Made by a program: the position numbers and the translations under genes. From Roseinatronobacter thiooxidans (GTDB lineage Bacteria > Pseudomonadota > Alphaproteobacteria > Rhodobacterales > Rhodobacteraceae), in the NCBI RefSeq assembly GCF_001870675.1, contig NZ_MEHT01000012.1, forward strand, positions 1 through 64,000: a DNA stretch of 64,000 nucleotides, in the 5' to 3' direction. Below the pieces are notes generated by a model, which saw only the letters and a program-made list of their open reading frames with translations, was not told the origin of the DNA and made no database searches. Below, piece after piece: positions 51,217 through 59,277 of this stretch (position 1 is its first letter; each line of letters starts with the position of its first letter).

Positions 51217-52313
51217 AGGAAATGCCCCGATTTCGCGGCTTTTGTGGCCAGATAGGCGCGGTTCTCATCAGTTTCGCCCACCCGCAGCGCCACACGTTCC
51301 ACCACGCGCAGGCCATGGGCATTCAGCATATCCACCTTGCGGGGGTTGTTGGTCAGCAGGCGCACCTGCTCAAACCCCATGGTGCGCAGCAGGCCCGCGC
51401 CAATGCGAAAATCCCGCTCGTCATCCTCGAACCCCAGCCGGTGGTTGGCCTCGACCGTGTCAAAGCCCTGATCTTGCAGCGAATAGGCGCGCATCTTGTT
51501 GGCAAGGCCAATGCCGCGCCCTTCCTGATTAAGGTACAGCAAGACCCCCGCCCCCTCGCGCCCCATCTGCGCAAGGGCGGCTTGCAGTTGCGGGCCGCAA
51601 TCGCATTTCAGGCTGCCCAAAACATCGCCCGTGAAACAGGCCGAATGCAGCCGCGCCAAGACGGGCTGCGTGCGGTCGGGCTGGCCGATTTCGATGGCGT
51701 AATGTTCCTCGCCCCCATCGCGCGGGCGGAAAATATGCACCCGCCCCGCCTGCGCCGCCACCATCGGCAGGCGCGCATTGATCACCGGAGACAGCACGGT
51801 TTCGCGCCTGAGTTCCGCGCGCAACTGTTCTGCGTCCAACATGGTCAGGCCGAAAACATCCACACCAGCCGTGTTGTCCAGCGGCAGAACCAGTACAGCG
51901 GGCAAAAGTTGCGCCGATTTCACCAGCGCCAGCGCCGCGCGGTGCAGATCGGCCTGCCCGTCGCGCAGGGTCATCAGCGGGCCTTTCATCGGGTGGCGCA
52001 GATCATCGGCCGGATCGGCCAGCGCGCGCAGCCAGTCGCAGCCCATATCGGCAGGCACCATCACGCGCGCCAGATCGCCGTCATAGGCGCGGGCCTTCAA
52101 TGTCTCGGCGCGGTGGCGTGTCAGCGCCAGCACCAGCCCCTTGCCCAGGCCCCGCAAATCGGCCAGCCGCGCAGGCGTCACCACCTCGGCGGCAAGAGCC
52201 AGTGCGTAACCATCAGGGCCATGCAGCACAACCGGCACCCCAAGCCGCATATCGGCGCGCGCGCGGTTGATTTTTTCAACAAGGGTCAGGCCAAGCGCCA
52301 TGTGATCCACCAT
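51213..52313 (-). CDS. ribA: GTP cyclohydrolase II (with degenerate N-terminal domain)
   Basis: Opens GTP to start riboflavin synthesis. The C-terminal half (about 170-366) is a complete RibA: LHSACFTGDVLGSLKCDCG with the three zinc Cys, YLNQEGRGIGLANKMRAYSL and DNTDTVEAN-like DTVEANHRLGF. The N-terminal 165 residues are not a recognisable full RibB, lacking clear DHBP synthase motifs, and look like the short N-terminal domain found on Rhodobacterales RibA. Start ATG 52313 has a weak binding site; ATG 52301 is possible. It is upstream of and coupled to the L,D-transpeptidase. Confidence 0.92.
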   Translation of the reverse strand: MVDHMALGLTLVEKINRARADMRLGVPVVLHGPDGYALALAAEVVTPARLADLRGLGKGLVLALTRHRAETLKARAYDGDLARVMVPADMGCDWLRALADPADDLRHPMKGPLMTLRDGQADLHRAALALVKSAQLLPAVLVLPLDNTAGVDVFGLTMLDAEQLRAELRRETVLSPVINARLPMVAAQAGRVHIFRPRDGGEEHYAIEIGQPDRTQPVLARLHSACFTGDVLGSLKCDCGPQLQAALAQMGREGAGVLLYLNQEGRGIGLANKMRAYSLQDQGFDTVEANHRLGFEDDERDFRIGAGLLRTMGFEQVRLLTNNPRKVDMLNAHGLRVVERVALRVGETDENRAYLATKAAKSGHFL

Positions 52314-52470
52314 TTTCGGAACTGTGACCGTTCATGATGTAGCCCGCCTTTGTCAGAATTGAAACAATCAGCCGCATTTTGACACGACCGCGTGAGAGTT
52401 TTGTTGCAAATCTTGTTTACCGCGCCCCTGCCCCGCATCTGTTCACAACAGAACAAACAAAGGTGACACA

Positions 52471-53157
52471 ATGGCAAAGCTGAATAAAATCCTGCTGGTA
52501 GATGATGACGACGACCTGCGCGAAGCATTGTCAGAGCAGTTGGTCATGACAGATGAATTCGACGTGTTCGAGGCCGCCAATGGCGCGGAAGCCATGGAAC
52601 AGGTGCGCGCAGGCCAGTTCGACATGGCCATTCTGGATGTGGGCCTGCCCGACACGGACGGGCGCGAATTGTGCAAGCGCATGCGCAAGGCAGGCTTCAA
52701 ATCGCCCGTCATTATGCTGACAGGGCATGATTCAGATGCCGACACCATTCTGGGGCTGGATTCGGGCGCGAATGACTACATTACCAAACCCTTCAAACTG
52801 CCGGTTCTGCTGGCACGGCTGCGCGCCCAGTTGCGCCAGCATGAACAGTCGGAAAATGCCGTTTTCCAGCTTGGCCCCTATCTGTTCAAACCTGCGCAGA
52901 AAATGTTGATTGACGAAAACGAGCGCAAGATCAGGCTGACCGAGAAGGAAACCAATATTCTGAAATTCCTGTATCGCGCCCCCGATGGCGTGGTCCCGCG
53001 CGATGTGCTGCTGCACGAAGTCTGGGGCTATAATGCAGGCGTCACCACCCACACACTGGAAACGCATATCTACCGCCTGCGCCAGAAGATCGAGCCGGAC
53101 CCCACAAATGTAACCCTGCTGGTGACCGAGTCGGGCGGCTATAGACTTGCCTCATAA
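52471..53157 (+). CDS. OmpR-family response regulator
   Basis: Two-component transcription factor, 228 residues. Receiver domain 1-120 with acidic pocket Asp11-Asp12, phospho-acceptor Asp56 (MAILDVGLPDTDG), Thr/Lys switch residues in MLTGHDSD and NDYITKPFKLPVLLARL. C-terminal winged helix about 130-228 with LTEKETNILKFLYRAP, GYNAGVTTHTLETHIYRLRQ and ESGGYRL. No sensor kinase is adjacent, so it is an orphan here. An AAAGGTG binding site precedes ATG 52471. Its targets cannot be inferred from the window. Confidence 0.93.
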   Translation: MAKLNKILLVDDDDDLREALSEQLVMTDEFDVFEAANGAEAMEQVRAGQFDMAILDVGLPDTDGRELCKRMRKAGFKSPVIMLTGHDSDADTILGLDSGANDYITKPFKLPVLLARLRAQLRQHEQSENAVFQLGPYLFKPAQKMLIDENERKIRLTEKETNILKFLYRAPDGVVPRDVLLHEVWGYNAGVTTHTLETHIYRLRQKIEPDPTNVTLLVTESGGYRLAS

Positions 53158-53283
53158 TTGCCTTTTGTACGCCATATCGGGGCCAAACCGGATTGCGATA
53201 GTTGCTGCATGAAGCGATTTTCTTCTTAACTCCTCTCCCTTTTGCGCCGGGATGTGGCGCAGCTCCTCCTCCCTCTTGACTGG

Positions 53284-53307
53284 CCGGGCCTTGTGCCCGG
53301 TCTTTTT
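53284..53307 (+). terminator. Intrinsic terminator after the response regulator
   Basis: Stem CCGGGC/GCCCGG (53284-53300, 5-nt loop) followed by TCTTTTT. It is 126 bp after the response regulator stop and 72 bp before the xthA start. The intervening 53158-53283 stretch shows no gene. Confidence 0.75.
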
Positions 53308-53378
53308 CTGTCGGCTTTCGGGTTGTCGCGCGCGCTGTGTCCGTGCATCTAGTGGGGCGCAGCCAACGGAGCCTTTCA

Positions 53379-54167
53379 ATGAAATTTACCCTTGCGACAT
53401 GGAACATCAACTCGGTCCGTCTGCGGGCCGATCTTGTGCTGAAACTCTTGCAAGAGGAATCGCCCGACATTCTGTGTCTGCAAGAATGCAAAAGCCCGGT
53501 CGAGAACATTCCCTTCGATCTGTTTGCGCAGGCAGGTTACGGTCATTGGGTGGCGCGCGGGCAAAAAGGGTATAATGGCGTGGCGATCCTGTCGCGCTTA
53601 CCGCTTGAAGATGCGGGCCATATCGACTGGTGCGGGCGTGGGGATGCGCGCCATGTGGCAGGCAGGCTGGAAAATGGCGTGACCATTCACAACTGTTATA
53701 TCCCTGCCGGTGGCGATGTGCCCGACCGCGAGGTGAACGAGAAATTCGGCCACAAGCTGGACACACTGACCGAGATGCGCGACCATTTCCGCGACTCGCG
53801 CCCTGCCAAGTCCATCCTTGTGGGGGATCTGAACATCGCGCCGCGCGAAGATGATGTCTGGTCGCATAAGCAACTTTTGAAAATCGTCTCGCATACGCCA
53901 GTCGAAGTGGCGCATCTGGGTGATGTGCAGGATGCAGGCAACTGGGTGGATATTACACGGCAGGACATTCCAGAGGGGCTGTTATATTCTTGGTGGTCCT
54001 ATCGCGCGCGCGACTGGGACACCGCCGACAAGGGCCGCAGGCTGGACCATATCTGGGCCAGCGGTGACATTGCAGCGGGCGCGCATGGCTCGCGCATCCT
54101 GCGCGACGCGCGCGGCTGGACGCAACCCTCAGACCACGCGCCCGTCTTTGCCAGCTTTGAGGTGTGA
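53379..54167 (+). CDS. xthA: Exodeoxyribonuclease III
   Basis: AP endonuclease/3'-5' exonuclease in base-excision repair, 262 residues. The start ATG 53379 gives MKFTLATWNINSVRLR, the family opening with the metal-binding Asn. Other signatures: LCLQECKSPVENIP (catalytic Glu), GYNGVAILSRLP, GDLNIAPREDDVW and the C-terminal RLDHIWAS and PSDHAPVFA with the catalytic Asp-His pair. It stands alone between the response regulator terminator and the thioredoxin-TPR gene. Confidence 0.96.
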   Translation: MKFTLATWNINSVRLRADLVLKLLQEESPDILCLQECKSPVENIPFDLFAQAGYGHWVARGQKGYNGVAILSRLPLEDAGHIDWCGRGDARHVAGRLENGVTIHNCYIPAGGDVPDREVNEKFGHKLDTLTEMRDHFRDSRPAKSILVGDLNIAPREDDVWSHKQLLKIVSHTPVEVAHLGDVQDAGNWVDITRQDIPEGLLYSWWSYRARDWDTADKGRRLDHIWASGDIAAGAHGSRILRDARGWTQPSDHAPVFASFEV

Positions 54168-54231
54168 CCCCTTTCCCTTTATGCTTTCACAGCCCATATA
54201 GGCTGCAAATGATTAACCGATGAGGGTAGAC

Positions 54232-55140
54232 ATGCTGGAATTTGGGACTGGACCTGCAAACGAAGATGCAAACCTGATCACCGACGGGTCAGAGCGCGAC
54301 TTCATGGCACAAGTGATCGAGGCCAGCCAGACCGTGCCGGTGATCGTCGATTTCTGGGCACCGTGGTGCGGCCCGTGCAAGACCCTTGGCCCCGCATTGG
54401 AAGCCGAAGTGCGCGCAGCCAAAGGCAAGGTGCGCATGGTCAAGATCAATGTCGATGAGAACCAGAACATCGCCGGCCAATTGCGGGTGCAGTCGATCCC
54501 CACGGTCTATGCGTTTTTTCAGGGCCAGCCGGTCGATGCCTTTCAGGGGGCGCAACCGCCATCGGCCCTGAAAGAATTTGTCACCAAACTGGCCGCGCTG
54601 TCGGGCGATGATGGCGGCTTGGGGGCCGCACTGGACGAAGCCGAAGAAATGCTGGAACAAGGCGCGGTCACAGATGCCGCGCAGATATTTGCAGCGGTGC
54701 TGGGGCAGGAAGAAACCAATGCCCGCGCCTTTGGCGGCTTGGTGCGCGCACAAATCGCAGGCGGCAGTCTGGATCAGGCCGAAGCGCTGCTGGCCAATGG
54801 CCACCCCGATATGGCCAACAGCCCCGAAGTTGATGCCGCGCGCGCAAAACTTGCGCTGGCACGGCAGGCAGAAAAGGCAGGCCCGGTGGATGAATTGCGC
54901 GCAACGGTTGAAGCGGATGGCGACAACCATCAGGCCCGCTTTGAACTGGCGCAGGCCCTCTATGCGGCAGGTCAGGTCGAAGACGCGATAGAGCATTTGC
55001 TGGAACTGTTCCGCCGCGACCGCGACTGGAACGACAGTGCCGCCAAAACGCAGCTTTTCACGATTTTTGACGCGCTCAAACCCACTGATCCTCTGGTCGC
55101 CAAAAGCCGCCGTCGTTTAAGCTCGATGATATTTGCCTGA
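54232..55140 (+). CDS. Thioredoxin-TPR co-chaperone (CnoX/YbbN type)
   Basis: A 302-residue fusion: N-terminal thioredoxin domain with active site WCGPC (Cys46, Cys49) and C-terminal TPR-like helices (about 135-302, e.g. LVRAQIAGGSLDQAEALLAN and FELAQALYAAGQVEDAIEHL). In Escherichia coli the YbbN/CnoX protein holds oxidised clients and passes them to GroEL or DnaK; the CXXC motif is kept here, suggesting redox activity as in alphaproteobacterial homologues. ATG 54232 is favoured by an AGGG binding site 5 nt upstream. It is followed by a Lon-N domain protein and a Trm112 homologue, probably in one operon. Confidence 0.92.
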   Translation: MLEFGTGPANEDANLITDGSERDFMAQVIEASQTVPVIVDFWAPWCGPCKTLGPALEAEVRAAKGKVRMVKINVDENQNIAGQLRVQSIPTVYAFFQGQPVDAFQGAQPPSALKEFVTKLAALSGDDGGLGAALDEAEEMLEQGAVTDAAQIFAAVLGQEETNARAFGGLVRAQIAGGSLDQAEALLANGHPDMANSPEVDAARAKLALARQAEKAGPVDELRATVEADGDNHQARFELAQALYAAGQVEDAIEHLLELFRRDRDWNDSAAKTQLFTIFDALKPTDPLVAKSRRRLSSMIFA

Positions 55141-55167
55141 TCACACGAACGGATTAGGTACCTTGCC

Positions 55168-55809
55168 ATGACGCGTATAAAAGACCTGCCCGATGTAATC
55201 CCGATCTTTCCGCTTCCGGGCGCGCTGCTCTTGCCGCGCGCCCGCGTGCCGCTGCATATATTCGAGCCGCGTTATCTCGCAATGATCGAAGATTGCATGA
55301 AAACACCGCAGCGTCTGATTGGCATGATCCAGTCGCGCGACCTGCCCGGCAGCGATGAGAAGACCCTGCACAGCATCGGCTGCGCAGGCCGTCTGACAGC
55401 GTTTTCCGAAACAGAAGACGGGCGCTATCTGATTACCCTGACAGGGATTTCACGCTTCAGAGTCCGCAAGGAAGTTGCTGGTTTTGCCCCCTATCGCCGG
55501 ACAGAGGTGGATTGGGCAGATTTTACGCGCGACCAAGGCCAGGAAGAAACCGATCCGGGGCTGGACCGCACCAGATTTTTCGACCTGTTGAAGCGCTTTT
55601 TCTCAATGCACCAACTGTCCACCGATTGGGGCAGTCTGACCGATGCAGAGGATGAGTTGCTGATCAACTCCCTCTCCATGCTCTGCCCGTTCGAGCCGGA
55701 TGACAAACAAGCGCTGCTGGAAGCCCCGTCACTGGAAACGCGCCGCGAGACTTTGGTCATGCTGATGGAATTTGGCCTGCATGGCGGCGATGACGAGATG
55801 GTACAATGA
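55168..55809 (+). CDS. Lon N-terminal (LON substrate-binding) domain protein
   Basis: A 213-residue stand-alone homologue of the substrate-recognition domain of Lon protease; no ATPase or protease domain. Recognisable segments are [36 protein letters not shown] and [15 protein letters not shown]. Such proteins are common next to the thioredoxin-TPR gene in Rhodobacterales, and a protein-quality role is inferred from that neighbourhood. It overlaps the next gene by 4 bp (ATGA). Confidence 0.9.
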   Translation: MTRIKDLPDVIPIFPLPGALLLPRARVPLHIFEPRYLAMIEDCMKTPQRLIGMIQSRDLPGSDEKTLHSIGCAGRLTAFSETEDGRYLITLTGISRFRVRKEVAGFAPYRRTEVDWADFTRDQGQEETDPGLDRTRFFDLLKRFFSMHQLSTDWGSLTDAEDELLINSLSMLCPFEPDDKQALLEAPSLETRRETLVMLMEFGLHGGDDEMVQ

Positions 55810-56000
55810 CCGACACCCCGCCCGATGACCGGCTTATCAACCGTCACATGCTGGAGGCGTTGGTCTGTCCTGTGACAAACGGGCGGCTGAATTACGATTC
55901 GCAGCGCCAAGAGCTTGTTTCAAAGGCGGCGCATCTGGCATTCCCCATTCGCAATGGCATTCCCATCATGCTGGTGGATGAGGCGCGCGAGATCGACTAA
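55806..56000 (+). CDS. Trm112 family protein
   Basis: A 64-residue YcaR/Trm112-like protein, with [20 protein letters not shown] and the C-terminal [17 protein letters not shown] motif. Only one Cys is kept of the usual zinc Cys set (CPVT instead of CPxC), which is the common state for bacterial members. It may activate a methyltransferase, as Trm112 does in other organisms; unproven in bacteria of this group. It is the last gene of the thioredoxin-TPR/Lon-N operon. Confidence 0.9.
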   Translation: MTDTPPDDRLINRHMLEALVCPVTNGRLNYDSQRQELVSKAAHLAFPIRNGIPIMLVDEAREID

Positions 56001-56025
56001 TCGCTCGTCTGGACTAGACCCCATG

Positions 56026-56061
56026 AAAAAGTAAAACGCCCTGACCAATGGTCAGGGCGTT
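56026..56061 (-). terminator. Intrinsic terminator of the 45-codon gene
   Basis: A perfect 12-bp stem AACGCCCTGACC / GGTCAGGGCGTT with 3-nt loop (56035-56061) followed on the minus strand by TTTTACTTTTT. It is 27 bp after the stop of the small minus-strand gene at 56088-56225. On the plus strand the hairpin is followed by TTCCGAG only, so it may weakly terminate the Trm112 operon too. Confidence 0.85.
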
Positions 56062-56087
56062 CCGAGTAGAAACCCACACGCCGGTGT

Positions 56088-56225
56088 TCAGGCGGCGCGC
56101 TTGGAGATCGGGCGTCCTGTCAGCAAATTCTGACCTGCCCGAATAACGATGTGCCCGTTTGCAAGTTTGCGAACAAACACACCCTGTGCAGTAATGTACT
56201 TAGCGATATGAATTGTGCAGATCAT
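56088..56225 (-). CDS. Candidate 45-residue basic protein, function unknown
   Basis: Minus-strand frame with ATG 56225 and TGA 56088. The product starts MICTIHIAKYITAQGVFVRK and ends SKRAA; it is basic, has one Cys and no membrane helix. Support: a good AGGG binding site 7 nt upstream, its own strong terminator 27 bp after the stop, and a coherent amphipathic composition. The sequence looks like the small hypothetical proteins often conserved in Rhodobacterales, but I cannot name a family. The upstream 188 bp is AT-rich, with dyads GAAATT/AATTTC (56281-56297) and CTTTGCC/GGCAAAG (56322-56346). Confidence 0.6.
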   Translation of the reverse strand: MICTIHIAKYITAQGVFVRKLANGHIVIRAGQNLLTGRPISKRAA

Positions 56226-56321
56226 TCTGTTGCCCTGCTTTGTGTAAGTTGAATATGGCGTGAAACTGCAAGGCAGCCAAGAAATTTGACGAATTTCATC
56301 TTATTTTAACCATGTTTTTAT

Positions 56322-56346
56322 CTTTGCCGCTATTTTCCAGGCAAAG
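56322..56346. promoter_or_regulatory. Inverted repeat CTTTGCC-N11-GGCAAAG in an AT-rich upstream region
   Basis: A perfect 7-bp dyad about 110 bp upstream of the 45-codon gene and 68 bp beyond the mutT stop. A second dyad, GAAATT-N5-AATTTC, is at 56281-56297. The stretch 56226-56413 is conspicuously AT-rich for this genome and contains no gene I can see. It could be a promoter/operator region for the small gene. No terminator-like U-tract follows the dyad on either strand. Confidence 0.35.
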
Positions 56347-56413
56347 CATCAGAACAATTAACATTAGAGATCGCTATTGTTTCCAAAGCAGGCAAATAAC
56401 GTGGCGTGCGCGG

Positions 56414-56812
56414 TTACAGCCAGTCGCGCAAGATGGGAATCAGCGGAATATCCGCCGCAGGCATGGGGTAATTGCGCAGATCAACTGGCCGCACCCATTT
56501 CAGCGCCTGCCCCTCTCGGCTGGATACTTGCCCGTCCCATTTCCGGCAGATGAACAGCGGCATCAGCAGATGAAAATCATCATAGGAATGGCTGGCAAAA
56601 GTCAGCGGGGCCAGACAGCTGGCCCATGTGTCTATGCCCAGTTCTTCCTGCAATTCGCGTATCAGCGCCAGTTCGGGGGTTTCGCCCGCCTCGATCTTGC
56701 CACCGGGAAATTCCCAAAGCCCGGCCATCGCCTTGCCTTCGGGGCGTTGCGCCAGCAGGACACGCCCATCGGCATCTACCAGCGCAACGGCGGCAACCAA
56801 TACAGTTTTCAC
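56414..56812 (-). CDS. mutT: 8-oxo-dGTP diphosphatase (MutT-type Nudix hydrolase)
   Basis: Removes oxidised dGTP from the nucleotide pool, preventing A:T to C:G changes. The 132-residue protein has a complete Nudix box: FPGGKIEAGET (G-x5-E start) followed by a RELQEELGI end, with the MutT-like LWEFPGG lead-in. I chose GTG 56812, which overlaps the argJ stop (GTGA), giving V-K-T-V-L-V-A-A-V-A-L-V-D. The argJ-mutT pair is common in this order. Substrate preference is inferred from family similarity. Confidence 0.92.
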   Translation of the reverse strand: MKTVLVAAVALVDADGRVLLAQRPEGKAMAGLWEFPGGKIEAGETPELALIRELQEELGIDTWASCLAPLTFASHSYDDFHLLMPLFICRKWDGQVSSREGQALKWVRPVDLRNYPMPAADIPLIPILRDWL

Positions 56813-58125
56813 GACCTGTAATCCGCGTTGATCTCGATATATCGGTTGGTCAGATCGCAGGTCCAGACCGTGGCAGCGCCACTGCCCAAACGCATATCTA
56901 CCCCGATCACCAGCTCTTGCCCTTTCATGTAGCTTGCGCCAATTTCTTCGGCATAGCTTGGTGCAACCTGCCCATGCGCGGCCACCAGATGCGGGCCAAA
57001 GCGGATGGACAGGCGGTCGCGGTCCGCCTCGGCCCCTGATTTGCCCACAGCCATGACAATGCGCCCCCAATTCGGATCTTCGCCCGCGACGGCGGTTTTG
57101 ACCAGCGGCGAATTGGCAATCGCAAAGGCCACTTTGCGCGCATCATCCTCAGACCGCGCGCCTGTAACCGCCACTTCGATAAACTTGGTCGCCCCTTCGC
57201 CATCGCGCACCACCTGATGAGCCAGATCACGCATGACATCCCCCAACGCCGCGCCAAAGGCTTTGGCCGCATCGCTGCCCGCGTCCACAATCGCGGGCCC
57301 GCTGGCCTGCCCTGTGGCCGCAACCAGCAGCATGTCAGAGGTTGATGTGTCGCTATCGACTGTAATGCAGTTGAAGCTGCGATCGGTCAGTTTTGACACC
57401 ATCGCCTGCAACACCGGACGCGCGATCTTGGCATCGGTAAAGATATAAACCAGCATTGTGGCCATATCCGGCGCAATCATGCCAGAGCCTTTGGCAATGC
57501 CCGCAATCTGCACCAACTGGCCGTCAATCTCGACTGTTGCCGCCGCACCTTTGGGGAATGTGTCGGTCGTCATGATGGCGCGGGCGGCCGCGGGCAGGCC
57601 GTTTTCATCCAGACCGTTCACCAGTTCATCCAGCGCAGTGATGATCCGCTCATGTGGCAGTGCCTCGCCAATCACCCCAGTGGAGGAGGTGAACACGCGC
57701 GCTTGCGGCAAGCCAGATTTTTCCGCAACAGCGCGGCAAATTTCAGTGACCGATTCCTGCCCCTTTGCCCCTGTGAAAGCATTGGCATTGCCGGAATTGA
57801 CCAGAATGCACGCCCCCTCTGCACTGTCGCCCGCAATCTTGGCCTGCGCATCCAGCACCGACGCTGCGCGTGTGGCAGAGCGGGTGAAGGTGCCCGCCAT
57901 AACCGTGCCTGCATCCAGCTGGGCCAGCAACACATCGGTGCGCCCCTTGTAGCGCACGCCCGCCGCCACCGTAGCGAAACGTGCGCCCTTGATCACGGGC
58001 AGGTCAGGAAAAGACGCAGGCGCCAAGGGCGACACAAGCGGCGTTTTCGCCGCAGGGGCCGGTTGCGCCTGCTCTGCGGCCTTCAGCGATTTGATCTTGC
58101 GTTTGAGCTTCTTTTTCGCGCCCAT
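56809..58125 (-). CDS. argJ: Bifunctional ornithine/glutamate N-acetyltransferase
   Basis: Recycles the acetyl group in arginine synthesis: N-acetylornithine plus glutamate to ornithine plus N-acetylglutamate, and possibly acetyl-CoA-dependent synthesis. The 438-residue precursor self-cleaves before the Thr of APDMATMLVYIFTDA, present here. Other motifs: VNSGNANAFTGAKG, SSTGVIGEALP, DSDTSTSDM and EDPNWGRIVMAVGKSG. The start ATG 58125 gives a Lys-rich tail (MGAKKKLKRKIKSLKAAEQA) and an Ala/Pro linker not needed for catalysis, longer than most homologues. It is translationally coupled to mutT. Confidence 0.94.
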   Translation of the reverse strand: MGAKKKLKRKIKSLKAAEQAQPAPAAKTPLVSPLAPASFPDLPVIKGARFATVAAGVRYKGRTDVLLAQLDAGTVMAGTFTRSATRAASVLDAQAKIAGDSAEGACILVNSGNANAFTGAKGQESVTEICRAVAEKSGLPQARVFTSSTGVIGEALPHERIITALDELVNGLDENGLPAAARAIMTTDTFPKGAAATVEIDGQLVQIAGIAKGSGMIAPDMATMLVYIFTDAKIARPVLQAMVSKLTDRSFNCITVDSDTSTSDMLLVAATGQASGPAIVDAGSDAAKAFGAALGDVMRDLAHQVVRDGEGATKFIEVAVTGARSEDDARKVAFAIANSPLVKTAVAGEDPNWGRIVMAVGKSGAEADRDRLSIRFGPHLVAAHGQVAPSYAEEIGASYMKGQELVIGVDMRLGSGAATVWTCDLTNRYIEINADYRS

Positions 58126-58194
58126 CCCGATGCTCCATGACAAAGGCCGGCCCAAGGGTCAGGCCGGTATTTGCCAGTCCTACACCGCAGCGGA

Positions 58195-59052
58195 TCAGTC
58201 GTCCAGAAGGTCACTGCGCGACAGGATCGATGCGTCAAGGCCCTCATAGTTGCGCTCGATGCTGGCCGCTTCCGTGGCGCTGGCCAGCGCCGCTTGTGCC
58301 GCTTCGCGTTGCAGGTTTTCAGCCAATGCCTCGCGCACCTCTTCCAGTGCGGGCGCGGACGACATGCGCGTGTCGTTCAACAGCACCAGATGCCAGCCGA
58401 ACTGGGTTTCCAACGGGCCAAGATACGCGCCGATTTCCAGCGATTGCACAGCTTGTTCAAATTCCGGGATCATGGCGCCCAGACCGAACCAGCCCAAAGA
58501 CCCGCCACCGGCTGCGGCCCCATCCATGGAATGTTCGCGCGCAAGGTCAGCAAAATCGGCCCCGTCATCCAGCTGGGCGCGCAGCGCTGCGGCCTCTGCC
58601 TCGGTTTCGACAATGATATGCGAGGCGTTGAATTCCGGTGTCGGCTCTCGCCCGTCAAATTCGGTGACAAAGGCTGTGTAGGCTTCGTTGATATTCTCTT
58701 CGCTCAGCGCCGCTTCTGCGGCGCGGGTCAGGGCAGCATTGGCGATAAAGGCGCGCTGCTCATTCTCGAAGGCGATCTGTTCGCGCGCGGTCAGGGTGCC
58801 TTCGGCCTGCTGCATGATGGCGGTCTGTTCAATCAGCTGTTCGACCAGCGGCCCGAACAGCGCTTCGCCGGGCATCTGGCGAAACTGCTCTGGCAAGGTG
58901 TCGCGGGCCGCCAACAGATGCCCCAAAGTAATCTCGGTGCCATTAACCGTGGCAAGGATCGTGTCGCGCGTGGGGTCCGATTGTGCCAACACGGGCGCGC
59001 CAAAGGCCATCACTGCGGCCACAGCCACGCTGAATCGCGAAATTCCAGCCAT
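58195..59052 (-). CDS. Parvulin-type peptidyl-prolyl isomerase (periplasmic)
   Basis: Exported folding factor of the PpiC/SurA class, 285 residues from ATG 59052 (AGGAG binding site nearby). Signal peptide about 1-23 ending VLAQSDP. A SurA-N-like helical part (about 25-130) precedes the parvulin domain (about 135-235), with FNASHIIVETEAEA, DGADFADLAREHSMDG, SLGWFGLGAMIPEFEQAV and the end GWHLVLLNDTR. It is separated from argJ by 69 bp and divergent from secA. A link to outer-membrane protein folding is inferred. Confidence 0.93.
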   Translation of the reverse strand: MAGISRFSVAVAAVMAFGAPVLAQSDPTRDTILATVNGTEITLGHLLAARDTLPEQFRQMPGEALFGPLVEQLIEQTAIMQQAEGTLTAREQIAFENEQRAFIANAALTRAAEAALSEENINEAYTAFVTEFDGREPTPEFNASHIIVETEAEAAALRAQLDDGADFADLAREHSMDGAAAGGGSLGWFGLGAMIPEFEQAVQSLEIGAYLGPLETQFGWHLVLLNDTRMSSAPALEEVREALAENLQREAAQAALASATEAASIERNYEGLDASILSRSDLLDD

Positions 59053-59090
59053 ATTTCCATCTCCTTGCAGGGCGCGGCGGGCGCGCATCG

Positions 59091-59119
59091 TTGACACTTT
59101 TGGGGCCGCCCATTACATC
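59091..59119 (+). promoter_or_regulatory. Candidate secA promoter
   Basis: TTGACA (59091-59096) with 17 bp to TACATC (59114-59119), or 16 bp to TTACAT. It points toward secA and implies a leader of about 150 nt. The -35 box is perfect while the -10 is weak. It lies in the 225-bp gap shared with the divergent PPIase gene. Confidence 0.5.
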
Positions 59120-59215
59120 GCAGAGAGGTCTGACTGCGTATTGGGGGCCGTGCGGTTCACCTGCCCTTCTATGGAAGCCTGCGCGTGCCGACAACCCCGG
59201 CACCTGCGACAGACC

Positions 59216-59263
59216 ATGACGAAATGGTTAGCGGCAGGATATCTGTCCGCTTTTAGGTATTAG
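59216..59263 (+). CDS. Possible 15-codon leader reading frame upstream of secA
   Basis: ATG 59216 to TAG 59263 encodes [15 protein letters not shown] and ends 14 bp before the secA ATG, within the leader predicted from the promoter at 59091-59119. The Shine-Dalgarno signal is weak. It could be a leader peptide coupling translation to secA, or chance. It is much shorter than SecM-type monitors. Confidence 0.25.
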   Translation: MTKWLAAGYLSAFRY

Positions 59264-59277
59264 AGGGCAGAGGGCGC

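Noticed and set aside
51213-52313. Fused RibB-RibA (DHBP synthase plus GTP cyclohydrolase II)
   Set aside because: The N-terminal 165 residues lack the recognisable DHBP synthase acidic and His motifs, so only GTP cyclohydrolase II is claimed.
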